Below, piece after piece: positions 8,163 to 17,164 of a DNA stretch of 64,000 nt. A program made the position numbers and the translations under genes. Position 1 is the first letter of the stretch; every line of letters begins with the position of its first letter. This DNA comes from Thermohalobaculum sp039513195 (lineage in GTDB: Bacteria; Pseudomonadota; Alphaproteobacteria; Rhodobacterales; Rhodobacteraceae). Location of the stretch: NCBI GenBank assembly GCA_039513195.1, contig JBCCRM010000016.1, positions 1 to 64,000 of the forward strand. The letters are read 5' to 3'. Below the pieces are notes generated by a model that saw only the letters and a program-made list of their open reading frames with translations, searched no databases and was not told where the DNA came from.

Positions 8163-9425
8163 ATGGGTTTGGGTGTCAGTCTGATCGCCGAGCCGCCCCG
8201 CAGCGGCATCCTGGCGCGCAAGCGATTTCATCTCGCCGAACTATTGGAAGTGTTTCAGGGGGTTTTGCATCTGCCGGCCCCTCTCGACCGGCTCGCGCGA
8301 TTTACGGTGGGCGAGTCGGCGGCGCGCGCGCATCTGACCCCGCTGGAGGCGCCGGTAACCTTCCGGATCGACGACCGAGGCCGATTGCTGGTCACGGCCC
8401 CGACCCAGATGACCGGACCTGGCTATCACCAGCAGGTCGTCTCTGGTCTGACCGAACTCGCCCGCCACCAGCGCTTTTACTGGGACGAGAGCGGCAACGC
8501 CTCCGACCCAGCGAGCTATTTCGCGGACCGCGATTTCCCGTCGCTGCAAAGGGAATTCGCCTGGGATCTGGCCCGCTTGTCGCGCCGCTTGATGCGCGAG
8601 GCGGGCGGGGTAGACATCGGTCTGCCCGACGATCTGGTGCCGCTCGACACCCCCTGTTTTGCACGCACGCAGCGCGGCCCGCGGGATCGGCAGTTTTTCG
8701 AGGAGGCCGCCAACCCCGACACGGCCGAACAAAGTGCGGCGGACCACTTCCCCTGGTGGGATAGCGGGCTGACCGGGCGCACGGCGCTTGGTATGGCGGA
8801 GGCGTTGGCCTGGTCGGTCTTCCCGTGGCGCGCAGGACTTTACGACAGCGAGCGGGTTGTCGGTGAGGTGATCAGCGAGCTGGCAACCAAGACCCGGGGC
8901 GAGGAGGACTTGGACGGCCGCCTCGGGCTGTCGGAGCTTACCGAAATTCTGGCGGCTGAAATGGATCTGGGCCCTCAGCCGGACGGTCCCGGATTTTTGC
9001 GGGGCCGGGTTTTGCGCCCGCTGACGGGCGGGTGGAAGATCGCCTTGCCCGGCCATTTCACCTCGCGCTTCGACAGCAAGACAAGCTGTGTCAGCTATTG
9101 GTTCAAGGACAGGGAGGTGCACGCCACCACCTATGCTGCGCACGAGCGAGAGCTGAACTTGGAGGCCGAGGCGGACGCAGCCATGGGCGAGATCAGTGAA
9201 ATGCGCGATGAGCATTTGTTCGTCGCCGATTTCGGTGCGGCCAGAGGTCAGGACTGGGAGGCAGTCGAGCTAGAGGGGCGGGTGCGCACACCGGGCGGGC
9301 TGGCGATCGTATCGATCTTGGTCGAGGGCGACGCCGACCGGGATTGGGCGCTCGACACTTTCCGATCCATCCGCTTTGACCAGGGCGGGCAGCAGCACCC
9401 CGAACGGCAAGCCGCGTCCTTCTGA
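8163..9425 (+). CDS. Uncharacterised 420-aa protein
   Basis: I do not recognise a family. The protein is soluble and acidic, without signal peptide or membrane segments. It has recognisable blocks such as GVSLIAEPPRSGILARKRFHL near the N-terminus, a segment on prokaryotic-looking proteins of the form SQREFAWDLARL, and a C-terminal region with alternating beta-type pattern (TSCVSYWFKDREVHATTY, then AIVSILVEGD). The ATG at 8163 has GGGAGAG five bases upstream; the frame stays open upstream to 8025 but overlaps the preceding gene and is unlikely to be translated. It follows the FAD oxidoreductase by about 100 bases and may share its transcript. Function cannot be assigned. Confidence 0.7.
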   Translation: MGLGVSLIAEPPRSGILARKRFHLAELLEVFQGVLHLPAPLDRLARFTVGESAARAHLTPLEAPVTFRIDDRGRLLVTAPTQMTGPGYHQQVVSGLTELARHQRFYWDESGNASDPASYFADRDFPSLQREFAWDLARLSRRLMREAGGVDIGLPDDLVPLDTPCFARTQRGPRDRQFFEEAANPDTAEQSAADHFPWWDSGLTGRTALGMAEALAWSVFPWRAGLYDSERVVGEVISELATKTRGEEDLDGRLGLSELTEILAAEMDLGPQPDGPGFLRGRVLRPLTGGWKIALPGHFTSRFDSKTSCVSYWFKDREVHATTYAAHERELNLEAEADAAMGEISEMRDEHLFVADFGAARGQDWEAVELEGRVRTPGGLAIVSILVEGDADRDWALDTFRSIRFDQGGQQHPERQAASF

Positions 9426-9426
9426 A

Positions 9427-9464
9427 GGCCGACGGTCGCCGGGGGAACGACGCGGCGGTCGGCC
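9427..9464 (+). terminator. Hairpin after the 420-aa protein gene
   Basis: Seven-bp arms GGCCGAC (9427-9433) and GTCGGCC (9458-9464) lie directly after the stop codon, with a GC-rich interior that extends the pairing imperfectly. No T-tract follows, so this is a weak terminator candidate. Confidence 0.35.
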
Positions 9465-9680
9465 CGGCGCAACCACACGGCGAATCAATTCTTTGCGAAT
9501 AGCGGAGGGCCGTTCCACCCACCAAGATGAAATTTTTAGCCCGTGCCACGGCCCCCCAAAAGTTTTTTTAAACACCCGGCGCTTCGCGAGAGAGTTTCTT
9601 TTCGGTATCTTTTCCCAATCAGAATCACCTCGAAGACCGCGTCGCAACCCAGAAACTGCGGCTTATGGAGGGGGGAACGG

Positions 9681-10073
9681 ATGACCAGAAGGCCCGTGAT
9701 ACTGGTCACCCGCCGGCTAGACCCGGCGTCACACCAACGTATGAGCCGCGATTACGAAGCGGTTCTAAACGAAACCGACAAAAGCTTCTCTAGTGATGAG
9801 TTAGCTAAGTTGTGTCAGCATGTAGATGGTGTAATTGCTTGTAACGGCGAACAATTCAGCGCCAAGGTGATCAGTGAGTTCCCCCCACGCATGCGGGTCA
9901 TCGCCTGCAGCACGTATTCCGCGGGTATGGTGGATCTGGAAGCCGCAAGGTCAGTCGGTGTGATCGTCACACATTCCGGCGACCCGAGCCTTTCGCCACA
10001 AGACGCCTCGCGGACGCTCGATGCGGTCGACGCGGTGTTCAAAGGTTATGCACCGCCCGACCGCTTAGCCTGA
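9681..10073 (+). CDS. Stand-alone N-terminal domain of a D-2-hydroxyacid dehydrogenase
   Basis: This 130-aa protein resembles only the first (substrate-side) part of D-isomer-specific 2-hydroxyacid dehydrogenases such as glyoxylate reductase. The blocks PVILVTRRLDP, DGVIACNGEQFSAKVIS, MRVIACSTYSAGMVDLEAA and GVIVTHSGDPS match the usual N-terminal domain. The NAD-binding Rossmann domain and the catalytic Arg/Glu/His that follow in full enzymes are absent, because the frame ends soon after. The start is an ATG behind a strong GGAGGGGGGA ribosome binding site, and no frameshifted remainder is visible before the convergent gene 8 bases downstream. The stretch 9775-9850 is unusually AT-rich for this genome. 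It may be a decayed gene or a small domain with its own role. Confidence 0.65.
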   Translation: MTRRPVILVTRRLDPASHQRMSRDYEAVLNETDKSFSSDELAKLCQHVDGVIACNGEQFSAKVISEFPPRMRVIACSTYSAGMVDLEAARSVGVIVTHSGDPSLSPQDASRTLDAVDAVFKGYAPPDRLA

Positions 10074-10081
10074 TCAAGGGA

Positions 10082-11140
10082 TCACTGCGGAAGATCGCCT
10101 TCGACGCCCTCGACGAACCAATTCATGCCGAGCAGCATGTCATCGCTGGCAACTTCGCCTGCGGCCAACCGCTCGGTTCCGTCGCGGTCAAAAAGCGGTC
10201 CCGTGAAAGGATGCACGGCCCCGAGCCGAACGGCCTCCTCAACCTCTTTTGCCTCGGCGGCGATGTCATAGGGCATGTTCCAATAGGGCGCCATTACCAC
10301 CTCGCCGGCATCGAGGCCTTTCCAGCTATCTCCGCTCTCCCAGGTACCGTCCAATACCGCTGCCGTGCGTTGGACATAGTAGGGCGCCCAGTTGTCGATG
10401 ATTGCGGTGAGCTGTGAGGACGGTGCAAACCGCGCCATGTCGGAGGCCTGGCCGAAGGCGAGCACGCCGGCCTGCTCCGCCGCCTGGAGCGCCGCCGGAC
10501 TGTCGGTGTGCTGCATGATGATGTCCGCATCCTGAGCAATCAGCGCCTTGGCCGCATCCGCCTCGCGGCCCGGATCGTACCAAGTGTTCACCCACACGAC
10601 CTGGACGGTGACTTCCGGGTTCACCGCCCGCGCGGCCAGGGCGACTGCATTGATGCCCCGCACAACCTCCGGGATCGGGTAGGAGGCGATGTAGCCAATC
10701 TTGTTCGTCTTGGTCAGGCGCCCAGCAACCGTGCCGATGATGTGCCGCCCCTCATAGAACCGTGCGGAGTAGGTCGACACATTGTCGGCCCGCTTGAACC
10801 CTGTCGCATGCTCGAACTTCACGTCGGGAAACTGCTCCGCCACCTTCAAGGTCGGATCCATAAAACCGAAGGAAGTGGTGAAGATCAGACCATGCCCCGA
10901 GGCCGCGAGCTGACGGATTACACGCTCGGCATCCGGACCCTCGCTGACGCTTTCGACGAAGGTCGTCTCCACCCGATCGCCGAACGCAGCCTCGACCGCT
11001 TGACGGCCTTGGTCGTGCTGATAGGTCCAGCCATGGTCGCCCACCGGGCCGACATAGACGAAGCCCACCTTCAGATCGGCGGCTTGCGCGATGCCGAACG
11101 CGAGGATCGCCGCAGCGGCGAAGCAAAGAGTGCGTAGCAT
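10082..11140 (-). CDS. BMP family ABC transporter substrate-binding protein
   Basis: This 352-aa periplasmic protein belongs to the basic membrane protein (BMP/PnrA) family, whose members bind purine nucleosides for ABC import. An N-terminal signal peptide (MLRTLCFAAAAILAFGIAQA) precedes the mature start ADLKVGFVYVGPVGDHGWTY, a family hallmark, and the GLIFTTSFGFMDP, IGYIASYPIPEVVRGINA and DIIMQHTDSPA blocks also match. The ATG at 11140 has GGGAG six bases upstream. The matching permeases and ATPase lie at 12.1-15.6 kb on the same strand, separated by the RGS-like gene. It converges with the truncated dehydrogenase gene. Confidence 0.92.
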   Translation of the reverse strand: MLRTLCFAAAAILAFGIAQAADLKVGFVYVGPVGDHGWTYQHDQGRQAVEAAFGDRVETTFVESVSEGPDAERVIRQLAASGHGLIFTTSFGFMDPTLKVAEQFPDVKFEHATGFKRADNVSTYSARFYEGRHIIGTVAGRLTKTNKIGYIASYPIPEVVRGINAVALAARAVNPEVTVQVVWVNTWYDPGREADAAKALIAQDADIIMQHTDSPAALQAAEQAGVLAFGQASDMARFAPSSQLTAIIDNWAPYYVQRTAAVLDGTWESGDSWKGLDAGEVVMAPYWNMPYDIAAEAKEVEEAVRLGAVHPFTGPLFDRDGTERLAAGEVASDDMLLGMNWFVEGVEGDLPQ

Positions 11141-11279
11141 TGGGATCTCCCAGTCGATTCGTTGCCAACATGTTAATGGCGGCGACCCTCTGCGGTACTG
11201 GGAAATGCTGCGCCGCGGCATTGCACGGCCTGGACCCCGCAGGCGCCACTGTCGTCGCCCGCGGGGAAACCGATTGCGA

Positions 11280-11924
11280 TCAAACCGCAATCTTGATTTT
11301 GTCGACCGCCTTGATCAGGTCGGCGGGCTTGGTGAAGCGCACGCCATGGCGCGGGTTCTTGTTCTTCAGCTTGGCCTTCATCTCGTAATCGATCGCCAGT
11401 TTCGCGCAGGTCTGGGCACGCGACTTCTCACCGACAATCAAGGACACCTTGAGATCGGCCAATTCCTTTGCCGCATTCGCCGGGAAGCCGAGCTTGCTGG
11501 CGAGGGACGGACCGTCGACCTGGGTCGAGACATAGATACGGTAGGTCGGGGATTTCAGGAATTCGCGGATCACCTTTTTTTCAATGAGCTCCGTGACCCA
11601 GCTCTTCGCTGACTCGTAGAGTTCCCGGAAGATGGGGCTAGAAACCGCAAAGGCGTGACCCTGGCTTGCGATCATGCCCTGCTTGCTCGCCACATCGAGC
11701 CGGTCGATGTACACTTTTCGCGCTTGCTTGGCGAAACCGTCGATGCCTTTTACTTTGACCTTGGGTGGGTTGGAGAAGAACGTGTCGTAGAGCTTGGCGT
11801 CATCGCGCTCGGTCGACATCGCGAAGACCAAGGTGGAAGCGAGCCCTTTGTCTTTGACGTAGCTCACGAAGCAGTTCCACCGGTCTCTGTTCTTCTGCAT
11901 GGTCTTCAAAAGCTGTCCAGCCAT
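11280..11924 (-). CDS. RGS-like domain protein
   Basis: This 214-aa protein is soluble, Lys-rich and largely helical. Residues about 10-125 resemble a regulator of G-protein signalling (RGS) domain. An N-terminal helix pair with a bulky-hydrophobic pattern (WNCFVSYVKDKGLASTLVF) is followed by FAKQARKVYIDRL, matching the family's kkakeIYeefi helix. Then FRELYESAKSWVTELIEKK and REFLKSPTYRIYV match the hallmark end of RGS domains, where a phenylalanine-leucine-x-serine-x-x-tyrosine pattern closes the fold. RGS domains accelerate GTP hydrolysis by heterotrimeric G-alpha proteins in eukaryotes and are rare in bacteria, so the role here is unknown. The C-terminal 80 residues match nothing I recognise. 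The ATG has GGAGAGGG seven bases upstream. It lies between the permeases and binding protein of a nucleoside importer. The domain call is by eye only. Confidence 0.6.
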   Translation of the reverse strand: MAGQLLKTMQKNRDRWNCFVSYVKDKGLASTLVFAMSTERDDAKLYDTFFSNPPKVKVKGIDGFAKQARKVYIDRLDVASKQGMIASQGHAFAVSSPIFRELYESAKSWVTELIEKKVIREFLKSPTYRIYVSTQVDGPSLASKLGFPANAAKELADLKVSLIVGEKSRAQTCAKLAIDYEMKAKLKNKNPRHGVRFTKPADLIKAVDKIKIAV

Positions 11925-12097
11925 GGCTTTACCCTCTCCGCTTTCAGTTGATGCTGAAGATGGGTGCGCCAATCCGCGTTTAAGGTTCACGGCATCCCAA
12001 GAAATTTAAGGAGAGTTCGACAGCGCAGCGCCCTAAGGCAATGGATTGAACTGCGATAACAGCCGAAATCACCCGCCTCCGGTCGGTTCTTCCTGGG

Positions 12098-13006
12098 TCA
12101 CCGCTCGGCGCGGAAGGGCCGGCCGATGGCGGCGGGCGCGTTGGCTTTGGTCAGCGCCTCGTCGCGGGAGATGATCACCAGCGCCACCACCGTCGCCAAA
12201 TAGGGCGCCATGGCAAGCCACTGGCTGGCGACTGCGATGCCCCAATCCTGGCCGAAGAATTGCAGCTGCGTGACGCCCGCGAAAAGGAAGGCGCCGGCCA
12301 CCAGCCGACCCGGGCGCCAGGTAGCGAAGACCACCAAGGCGATTGCGATCCACCCACGGCCTGCGGTCATGTTCTCCCCCCACATCGGCGTGTAGGCGAG
12401 GCTGAGATAGGCGCCGCCCACCCCCGCAGCGGCACCTCCGAAGAGCGTCGCGAGCGACCGGATCAGGATTACCGGATAGCCGAGCGCGTGGCCTGCATCC
12501 GGGTTGTCGCCGATGGCCCGCAGCGCCAAACCCCAACGGCTGCGCGACAGAAACAGCGCCACCGCGACGGCGAGCGCCAGCCCGGCATACACGAGCACGT
12601 CGTGGTTCAGCAAAATCCGCCCGAGCGCGGTCTCCGACACCAAGGGGATAGAGAGTTTCGGCAGCGCTGCGACTGTCTGGCCCACATAGGGCTGCCCGAT
12701 CAGCCCCGACGCGCCCAGCCCGAAGATGGTCAATGCCAGCCCGGTCGCCGCCTGATTGGCAAGCAGCAGCAGCGAGACCACCACAAAAACGCCGGCCATC
12801 GCGGCCGACGCGGCGGCCCCGGCAAGGATACCGAGCGCCTGCGACCCGGTGGCAAAGGTCGTCGCAAACCCCGCGACAGCGCCAACCAGCATCATCCCCT
12901 CCACCCCCAGATTGAGGACTCCGGCGCGCTCGGCCACCAGCTCGCCCAACCCCGCCCAGATGAACGGCGTGGCCGCAATAACGACAGAGGCGAGGAACGC
13001 CTCCAT
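12098..13006 (-). CDS. BMP-type nucleoside ABC transporter permease (second subunit)
   Basis: This 302-aa inner-membrane protein is the YufQ-like permease of a BMP-type importer. It starts MEAFLASVVIAATPFIWAGL and carries the conserved segment GLGELVAERAGVLNLGVEGMML, which is typical of this permease type. About eight hydrophobic segments follow, with a cytoplasmic loop RAIGDNPDAGHALGY that contacts the ATPase. Its ATG overlaps the stop codon of the upstream permease gene (TGATG), indicating translational coupling. It is the last of the three tightly linked transporter genes. Confidence 0.92.
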   Translation of the reverse strand: MEAFLASVVIAATPFIWAGLGELVAERAGVLNLGVEGMMLVGAVAGFATTFATGSQALGILAGAAASAAMAGVFVVVSLLLLANQAATGLALTIFGLGASGLIGQPYVGQTVAALPKLSIPLVSETALGRILLNHDVLVYAGLALAVAVALFLSRSRWGLALRAIGDNPDAGHALGYPVILIRSLATLFGGAAAGVGGAYLSLAYTPMWGENMTAGRGWIAIALVVFATWRPGRLVAGAFLFAGVTQLQFFGQDWGIAVASQWLAMAPYLATVVALVIISRDEALTKANAPAAIGRPFRAER

Positions 13007-14076
13007 CACGCGAGCCTCGGCTGGCGGAGGACCAGCCGATAGCGGATCAGGGTATCGGCGGCGAGGAGGAAGAACAGCAGCATGCCCTGGAAGATGCCCG
13101 TTACGTTCTTGGGCAGCTTCAGAAGGATCTGCGCGTTTTCTGCGCCGATATAGCTGACGGCCAGCACGAGCGCGCCGAGGATGGCGCCCGCCGGGTTCAG
13201 TCGACCCAGAAAAGCGGCAATGATGGCGGTAAACCCGTAGCTCGCCGCGATGTCGGGCTGCAGCTGCTGGACGGTCGCGGACACCTCGATGGCGCCGGCG
13301 AGCCCCGCCAACCCGCCGGACAGAAGCAGGGCGAACCATGCTGTACCGTGGGCGGAGAAGCCGGCGAAAACCGCAGCCCGAGGGGCAGCGCCAGCGACCT
13401 TGACCGAAAAGCCGCGCAGGCTTCGCGCCATCATCACCGCGAGCACGACCGGAACCGCCAAGGCGATCAGCGCCCCGGCGTGGAGGCGTGTACCCTCCAG
13501 GATTACCGGCATCAGCACGGCATCCGGAAAGTCCCGGCTCTGCGGAAATCCGAAACCCAGCGGATCGCGCCAGGGTCCACGCACCAACCAGTCGAGCAAC
13601 AGCGCCGCCACATAGGTGAGCATCAGCGAGACCAGGATTTCATTGGCGTTGAAGCGCGTGCGCAGAGCAGCCGGGATGGCGCCCCAGACCATGCCCCCGG
13701 CAATGCCGGCAGCAAGGTAGATGGGAAGCCACAGAGCGCTACCGTCCTGTGGCATCGCCAAGGCCACCGCACCGGAGGCGATGGCGCCGAGCGTATACTG
13801 ACCCGCCGCCCCGATGTTCCAGACATTGGCGCGGAAAGACACCGCTAGCCCCGCTGCGATCAGGGCCAATGGAACGGCCTTTACCAAAACCTCCGCCCGG
13901 CCATAGGCATCCGCGAAGGGCGAGGCAAAATAGATCCACAGCGCCTGGAGCGGCTGTTGTCCCAGGGCCGCGAGGAAGGCCCCGCCAAAGATGAGCGTGA
14001 AGGCGATCGCGATCACCGGGGCTGCAACCGCCATCAGGCCGCTTGGCTCCGCCCGAGGCTCCAGCGCCAGCCTCAA
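13006..14076 (-). CDS. BMP-type nucleoside ABC transporter permease (first subunit)
   Basis: This 356-aa inner-membrane protein is the YufP-like permease of the importer. It has about eight to ten hydrophobic segments and the conserved block GLAVSFRANVWNIGAAGQYTLGA, typical of the family, and a C-terminal block FTAIIAAFLGRLNPAGAILGAL. I chose the TTG at 14076 because it overlaps the ATPase stop codon (TTGA) and gives the usual charged family N-terminus RLALEPRAEPS before the first membrane segment; an ATG at 14034 is the alternative. Its stop overlaps the start of the next permease. Confidence 0.9.
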   Translation of the reverse strand: MRLALEPRAEPSGLMAVAAPVIAIAFTLIFGGAFLAALGQQPLQALWIYFASPFADAYGRAEVLVKAVPLALIAAGLAVSFRANVWNIGAAGQYTLGAIASGAVALAMPQDGSALWLPIYLAAGIAGGMVWGAIPAALRTRFNANEILVSLMLTYVAALLLDWLVRGPWRDPLGFGFPQSRDFPDAVLMPVILEGTRLHAGALIALAVPVVLAVMMARSLRGFSVKVAGAAPRAAVFAGFSAHGTAWFALLLSGGLAGLAGAIEVSATVQQLQPDIAASYGFTAIIAAFLGRLNPAGAILGALVLAVSYIGAENAQILLKLPKNVTGIFQGMLLFFLLAADTLIRYRLVLRQPRLA

Positions 14077-15575
14077 GCCGCCGCCCCCATCATCAGTCCA
14101 AGCCGTTTCGCGTCGAGAGCGGCCACAGGCTCTGCCGTGCTGAGCCTTCCAGCCCTCATCACGGCGATCCGATCTGCGAGACCCATCAGTTCCTCGAGAT
14201 CCTGGCTGATGACCAAGACCGCCGACCCAGCCCCGGCCAAGGCGAGCAGCGCCTCTCGGATCACCCTGGCAGCACCTGGATCGACGCCCCAAGTGGGCTG
14301 GCTGACCACCAAAACAGCTGGCTCGCGCAGGATTTCGCGGCCCACAACGAATTTCTGCAGATTGCCGCCGGATAGGCCGCCCGCGCGCGGCTTGGCGTGG
14401 CCGGCGCGAACATCGAACCGCGCGCGCACCCGCTCGGCCCAGTCCCGCGCGCCACTGAGGCGAACCCAACCGCGCCGCGCGAGATCCGCCGCGCGATGAT
14501 GGCTGAGCAGGATGTTGTCCGGCAGATCCATCTCGCCCACGGCGGCGTGGCCGTTGCGGTCCTCCGGCACATAGCCGGCACCTGCGAGGCGACGCGCGGT
14601 TGGCCCAAGGCGGCCCATCGACCGCCCGTTGATCTCGACCATGGACGGATCGGGCGCGAGCCGTTCGCCGATCAGGGCTGCCATCAACTCCGACTGCCCC
14701 TCGCCCGCCACACCGGCGATGCCCAATATCTCGCCACCGCGCACTGAAAGCTCAATTCGGTCGAGTGCGCGACCGAAGGGCGGGACCGCCGGCAGGCTCA
14801 GGCCCGCGACGCGGAGCTTGGTCTCACCCCCCGCCTTCGCGCTGCGCCGCGGTAGGGCCTCGACCTGTTCGCCCACCATGGCCGCAGCCATTTCCGAAGG
14901 CGGGGCCGACCGCGGATCCAGCCGTGCCACCACACGCCCCTGGCGCAGGACCGTCGCACTGTCGCAGAGCGTCGAGACCTCCGCCAGCTTGTGGGTGATG
15001 TAGAGGATCGCCACCCCCTCCGCCGACAAGCGGTTGAGGGTTGCGAATAGGCTCTCCACCTCCTGCGGCGTCAGCACGGACGTGGGTTCATCCATGATCA
15101 ACAGATGCGGAGATTGCATAAGGCAGCGGATCACTTCGACCCGTTGCTTCTCGCCCGCCGAGAGGCTGTGGACCGCACGGTCAGGCTCGATCACCAGCCC
15201 ATACTCTGCCGAGATCGCCGCTACCTGCGCCCGCACGGATCGCAGGGATAGGCCCGGGATCGCGAGCGCGATGTTTTCGGCGACGCTGAGCGCATCGAAG
15301 ACCGAGAAGTGCTGGAAGACCAGGCCGATCCCCAAGCGCCGGGCCATTGCTGGGTCGGAGATGACAACTGGCGCGCCCCGCCACCGGATCTCGCCCGCGC
15401 TTGGCGCCAAGAGGCCGTAGAGCATTTTTACGAAGGTCGACTTCCCGGCGCCGTTCTCGCCAAGTAGAGCGAGGCGTTGGCCTGGGGCGATGCTCACATC
15501 GACGGTGTCGACCGCGGTGAAGCTGCCGAAACGCCGCGTCAGACCTTGCGCGTCCAAGAGCGCCGCCTCGCCCAT
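14073..15575 (-). CDS. BMP-type nucleoside ABC transporter ATP-binding protein (double domain)
   Basis: This 500-aa cytoplasmic protein carries two ABC ATPase domains in tandem, as in sugar and nucleoside importers of the RbsA/YufO kind. The first domain has Walker A GENGAGKST, signature SAGEKQRVE and Walker B LLIMDEPTSVL. The second domain has a degenerate Walker A (GVAGEGQSE), signature LSGGNLQKF and VLVVSQPTWGVD in place of a standard Walker B. This asymmetry is normal for the family. The ATG at 15575 was chosen because the domain begins directly after it. The gene is followed by an overlapping permease gene. Confidence 0.92.
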   Translation of the reverse strand: MGEAALLDAQGLTRRFGSFTAVDTVDVSIAPGQRLALLGENGAGKSTFVKMLYGLLAPSAGEIRWRGAPVVISDPAMARRLGIGLVFQHFSVFDALSVAENIALAIPGLSLRSVRAQVAAISAEYGLVIEPDRAVHSLSAGEKQRVEVIRCLMQSPHLLIMDEPTSVLTPQEVESLFATLNRLSAEGVAILYITHKLAEVSTLCDSATVLRQGRVVARLDPRSAPPSEMAAAMVGEQVEALPRRSAKAGGETKLRVAGLSLPAVPPFGRALDRIELSVRGGEILGIAGVAGEGQSELMAALIGERLAPDPSMVEINGRSMGRLGPTARRLAGAGYVPEDRNGHAAVGEMDLPDNILLSHHRAADLARRGWVRLSGARDWAERVRARFDVRAGHAKPRAGGLSGGNLQKFVVGREILREPAVLVVSQPTWGVDPGAARVIREALLALAGAGSAVLVISQDLEELMGLADRIAVMRAGRLSTAEPVAALDAKRLGLMMGAAA

Positions 15576-15655
15576 GCCGTCTTGTCCCGCCTCAGATCCG
15601 ACCCGCCACAGTAGATCGCGACGGCGGCGAGCACGCAAGCCCGGCTGAGCACGCC

Positions 15656-16978
15656 CTATGACACGCGGCTGCTCGCCAAGAGCTGATCCCAGGCCCGACG
15701 CATGATCTCGGAGGTTAGCACTGGCTCGATCCCCTCATAGGCGCAGATCGCCTGAGCCTGCTCAATCAAGAATTTTGGGTGGAAAGCCTGAAAGCCGAAT
15801 TCCGGGTGCTGCCCATAAAGATCGACGAGGACATAGGCCAGCACCTCCTCGTTCAGCCGCAGATCGCACTGCGAGGCTGTAGAGACGAAGATGCGGATGA
15901 ACGCCTCCCGATCCGGAGAGCCGATCAGGATCTTGTGGCGCAACCGGCGCAGACCCGCATCGTCGAGCAGATCGTTGGGCGGCGTGTTCGTCGAAAAGAC
16001 CATCAGGAGGTCGAAGGGCGTTTGGAATTTCCGCCCGGTGTCGAGGGTCAGGTAGTCGACCTTCTTCTCCAGCGGGATGATGAGGCGGTTCACGAAATCC
16101 TGCGGTTTGTGGCGCTGGCGGCCAAAGTCATCGACCACGAAGATCCCGCCCGCAGCCTTGAGCTGCGTCGGTGCCTCATAGACCCGGCTCGTCGCACTGA
16201 ATGTCAGGTCGAGCATGTCTAAGTTCAGCTCGCCTCCCGCGATCACCGCAGGCCTGCGGCAGGCGACGAAGCGCATATCCTGCCCGTCGCGGCGGCGGAG
16301 CGCACCGTCCTCCGCAGTCTCTTGATCCAGGGGCACATGCACCGACGGGTCGAAGAGGGTGATTACCTGGTTGTCGACCTCGATCGCATGGGGCAGGAAC
16401 ACGACGCCCTGATAGCTCTGGCAAAGCGCCTCGGCGATGGAGGATTTGCCGTTCCCCGCCGGGCCGTAGAGGAGGATCGAGGCCCCGGAATTGGCCGCCG
16501 GGCCGATCTTGCGCATCACCGTGTCCTCGATGACCAGGCCGGAAAACACCTCGTCGAGCCGGGCGCGGGTCAGCACCTCGTCCCGGACAGATTGTGCCCG
16601 GGCCTGGGCAAGAAAGGCGTCGAGCGTCACCGGCGTGGGCCCCACCCATTCGGAGAGGGCGAAGGCCTCTGCCGCCCAGTTGCGCCCGCGATCCGTGGGC
16701 ATGAACCGCATCTCCGCGTGGAAATTGGCGTTCGGTTGCCCGCGATGCTCGACCAGACCGCGCAGGCGCGCGATTTCCAAAAGCTCCTCGACCACGCGTA
16801 CGCGGAGCCGCATCGCCCGGGAGATTTCCGACGGTCTCTCGCAGCCGAGGCGGACCACGATCTTCATCATCAGCCCCAGGAGGAACCCCTCCTCCAACCC
16901 CGTCTCGGCCGCTTTGCGAGGGGCGAGGGGGACTGGGGTACTGCCTTCCAGATCCGACGGATGCATGGTCATGGTCAT
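15656..16978 (-). CDS. MoxR-like AAA ATPase with N-terminal winged-helix-like region
   Basis: This 440-aa protein is a AAA-type ATPase. Walker A is GPAGNGKSS and the Walker B-like segment is GGIFVVDDFGRQ; sensor motif MVFSTNTPPNDLLDDAGLRRLRHKI follows. The first 110 residues (SEISRAMRLRVRVVEELLEIA, then LRGLVEHRGQPN) look like a winged helix domain. Relatives are described only as predicted chaperone-like ATPases, so the client is unknown. The ATG at 16978 is preceded by AGGCGGA; two further in-frame ATGs follow within five codons. It lies 80 bases upstream of the importer ATPase on the same strand and may be co-transcribed. Confidence 0.8.
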   Translation of the reverse strand: MTMTMHPSDLEGSTPVPLAPRKAAETGLEEGFLLGLMMKIVVRLGCERPSEISRAMRLRVRVVEELLEIARLRGLVEHRGQPNANFHAEMRFMPTDRGRNWAAEAFALSEWVGPTPVTLDAFLAQARAQSVRDEVLTRARLDEVFSGLVIEDTVMRKIGPAANSGASILLYGPAGNGKSSIAEALCQSYQGVVFLPHAIEVDNQVITLFDPSVHVPLDQETAEDGALRRRDGQDMRFVACRRPAVIAGGELNLDMLDLTFSATSRVYEAPTQLKAAGGIFVVDDFGRQRHKPQDFVNRLIIPLEKKVDYLTLDTGRKFQTPFDLLMVFSTNTPPNDLLDDAGLRRLRHKILIGSPDREAFIRIFVSTASQCDLRLNEEVLAYVLVDLYGQHPEFGFQAFHPKFLIEQAQAICAYEGIEPVLTSEIMRRAWDQLLASSRVS

Positions 16979-17098
16979 CAAATCCGCCTATGCCGATTGC
17001 CAATGGCCCGATGCCTTGGCTCCCCACAGCACCTGGCGCGATGCCTCGCAGGCTTCCCGACCCGATTGCAAAGCGGCGCCCTGACAGGAGTGTTTGCC

Positions 17099-17119
17099 CC
17101 AGGCTGGGTTTCAGCCTGG
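17099..17119 (-). terminator. Hairpin after gpt
   Basis: A perfect 8-bp stem (CCAGGCTG and CAGCCTGG, five-base loop) lies 46-66 bases beyond the gpt stop codon. No T-run follows on the minus strand, so termination is only plausible. Confidence 0.4.
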
Positions 17120-17164
17120 TTTATGGGCATGGAGGATTGTGGATGAGGTTACGCTGCCGCCCAA

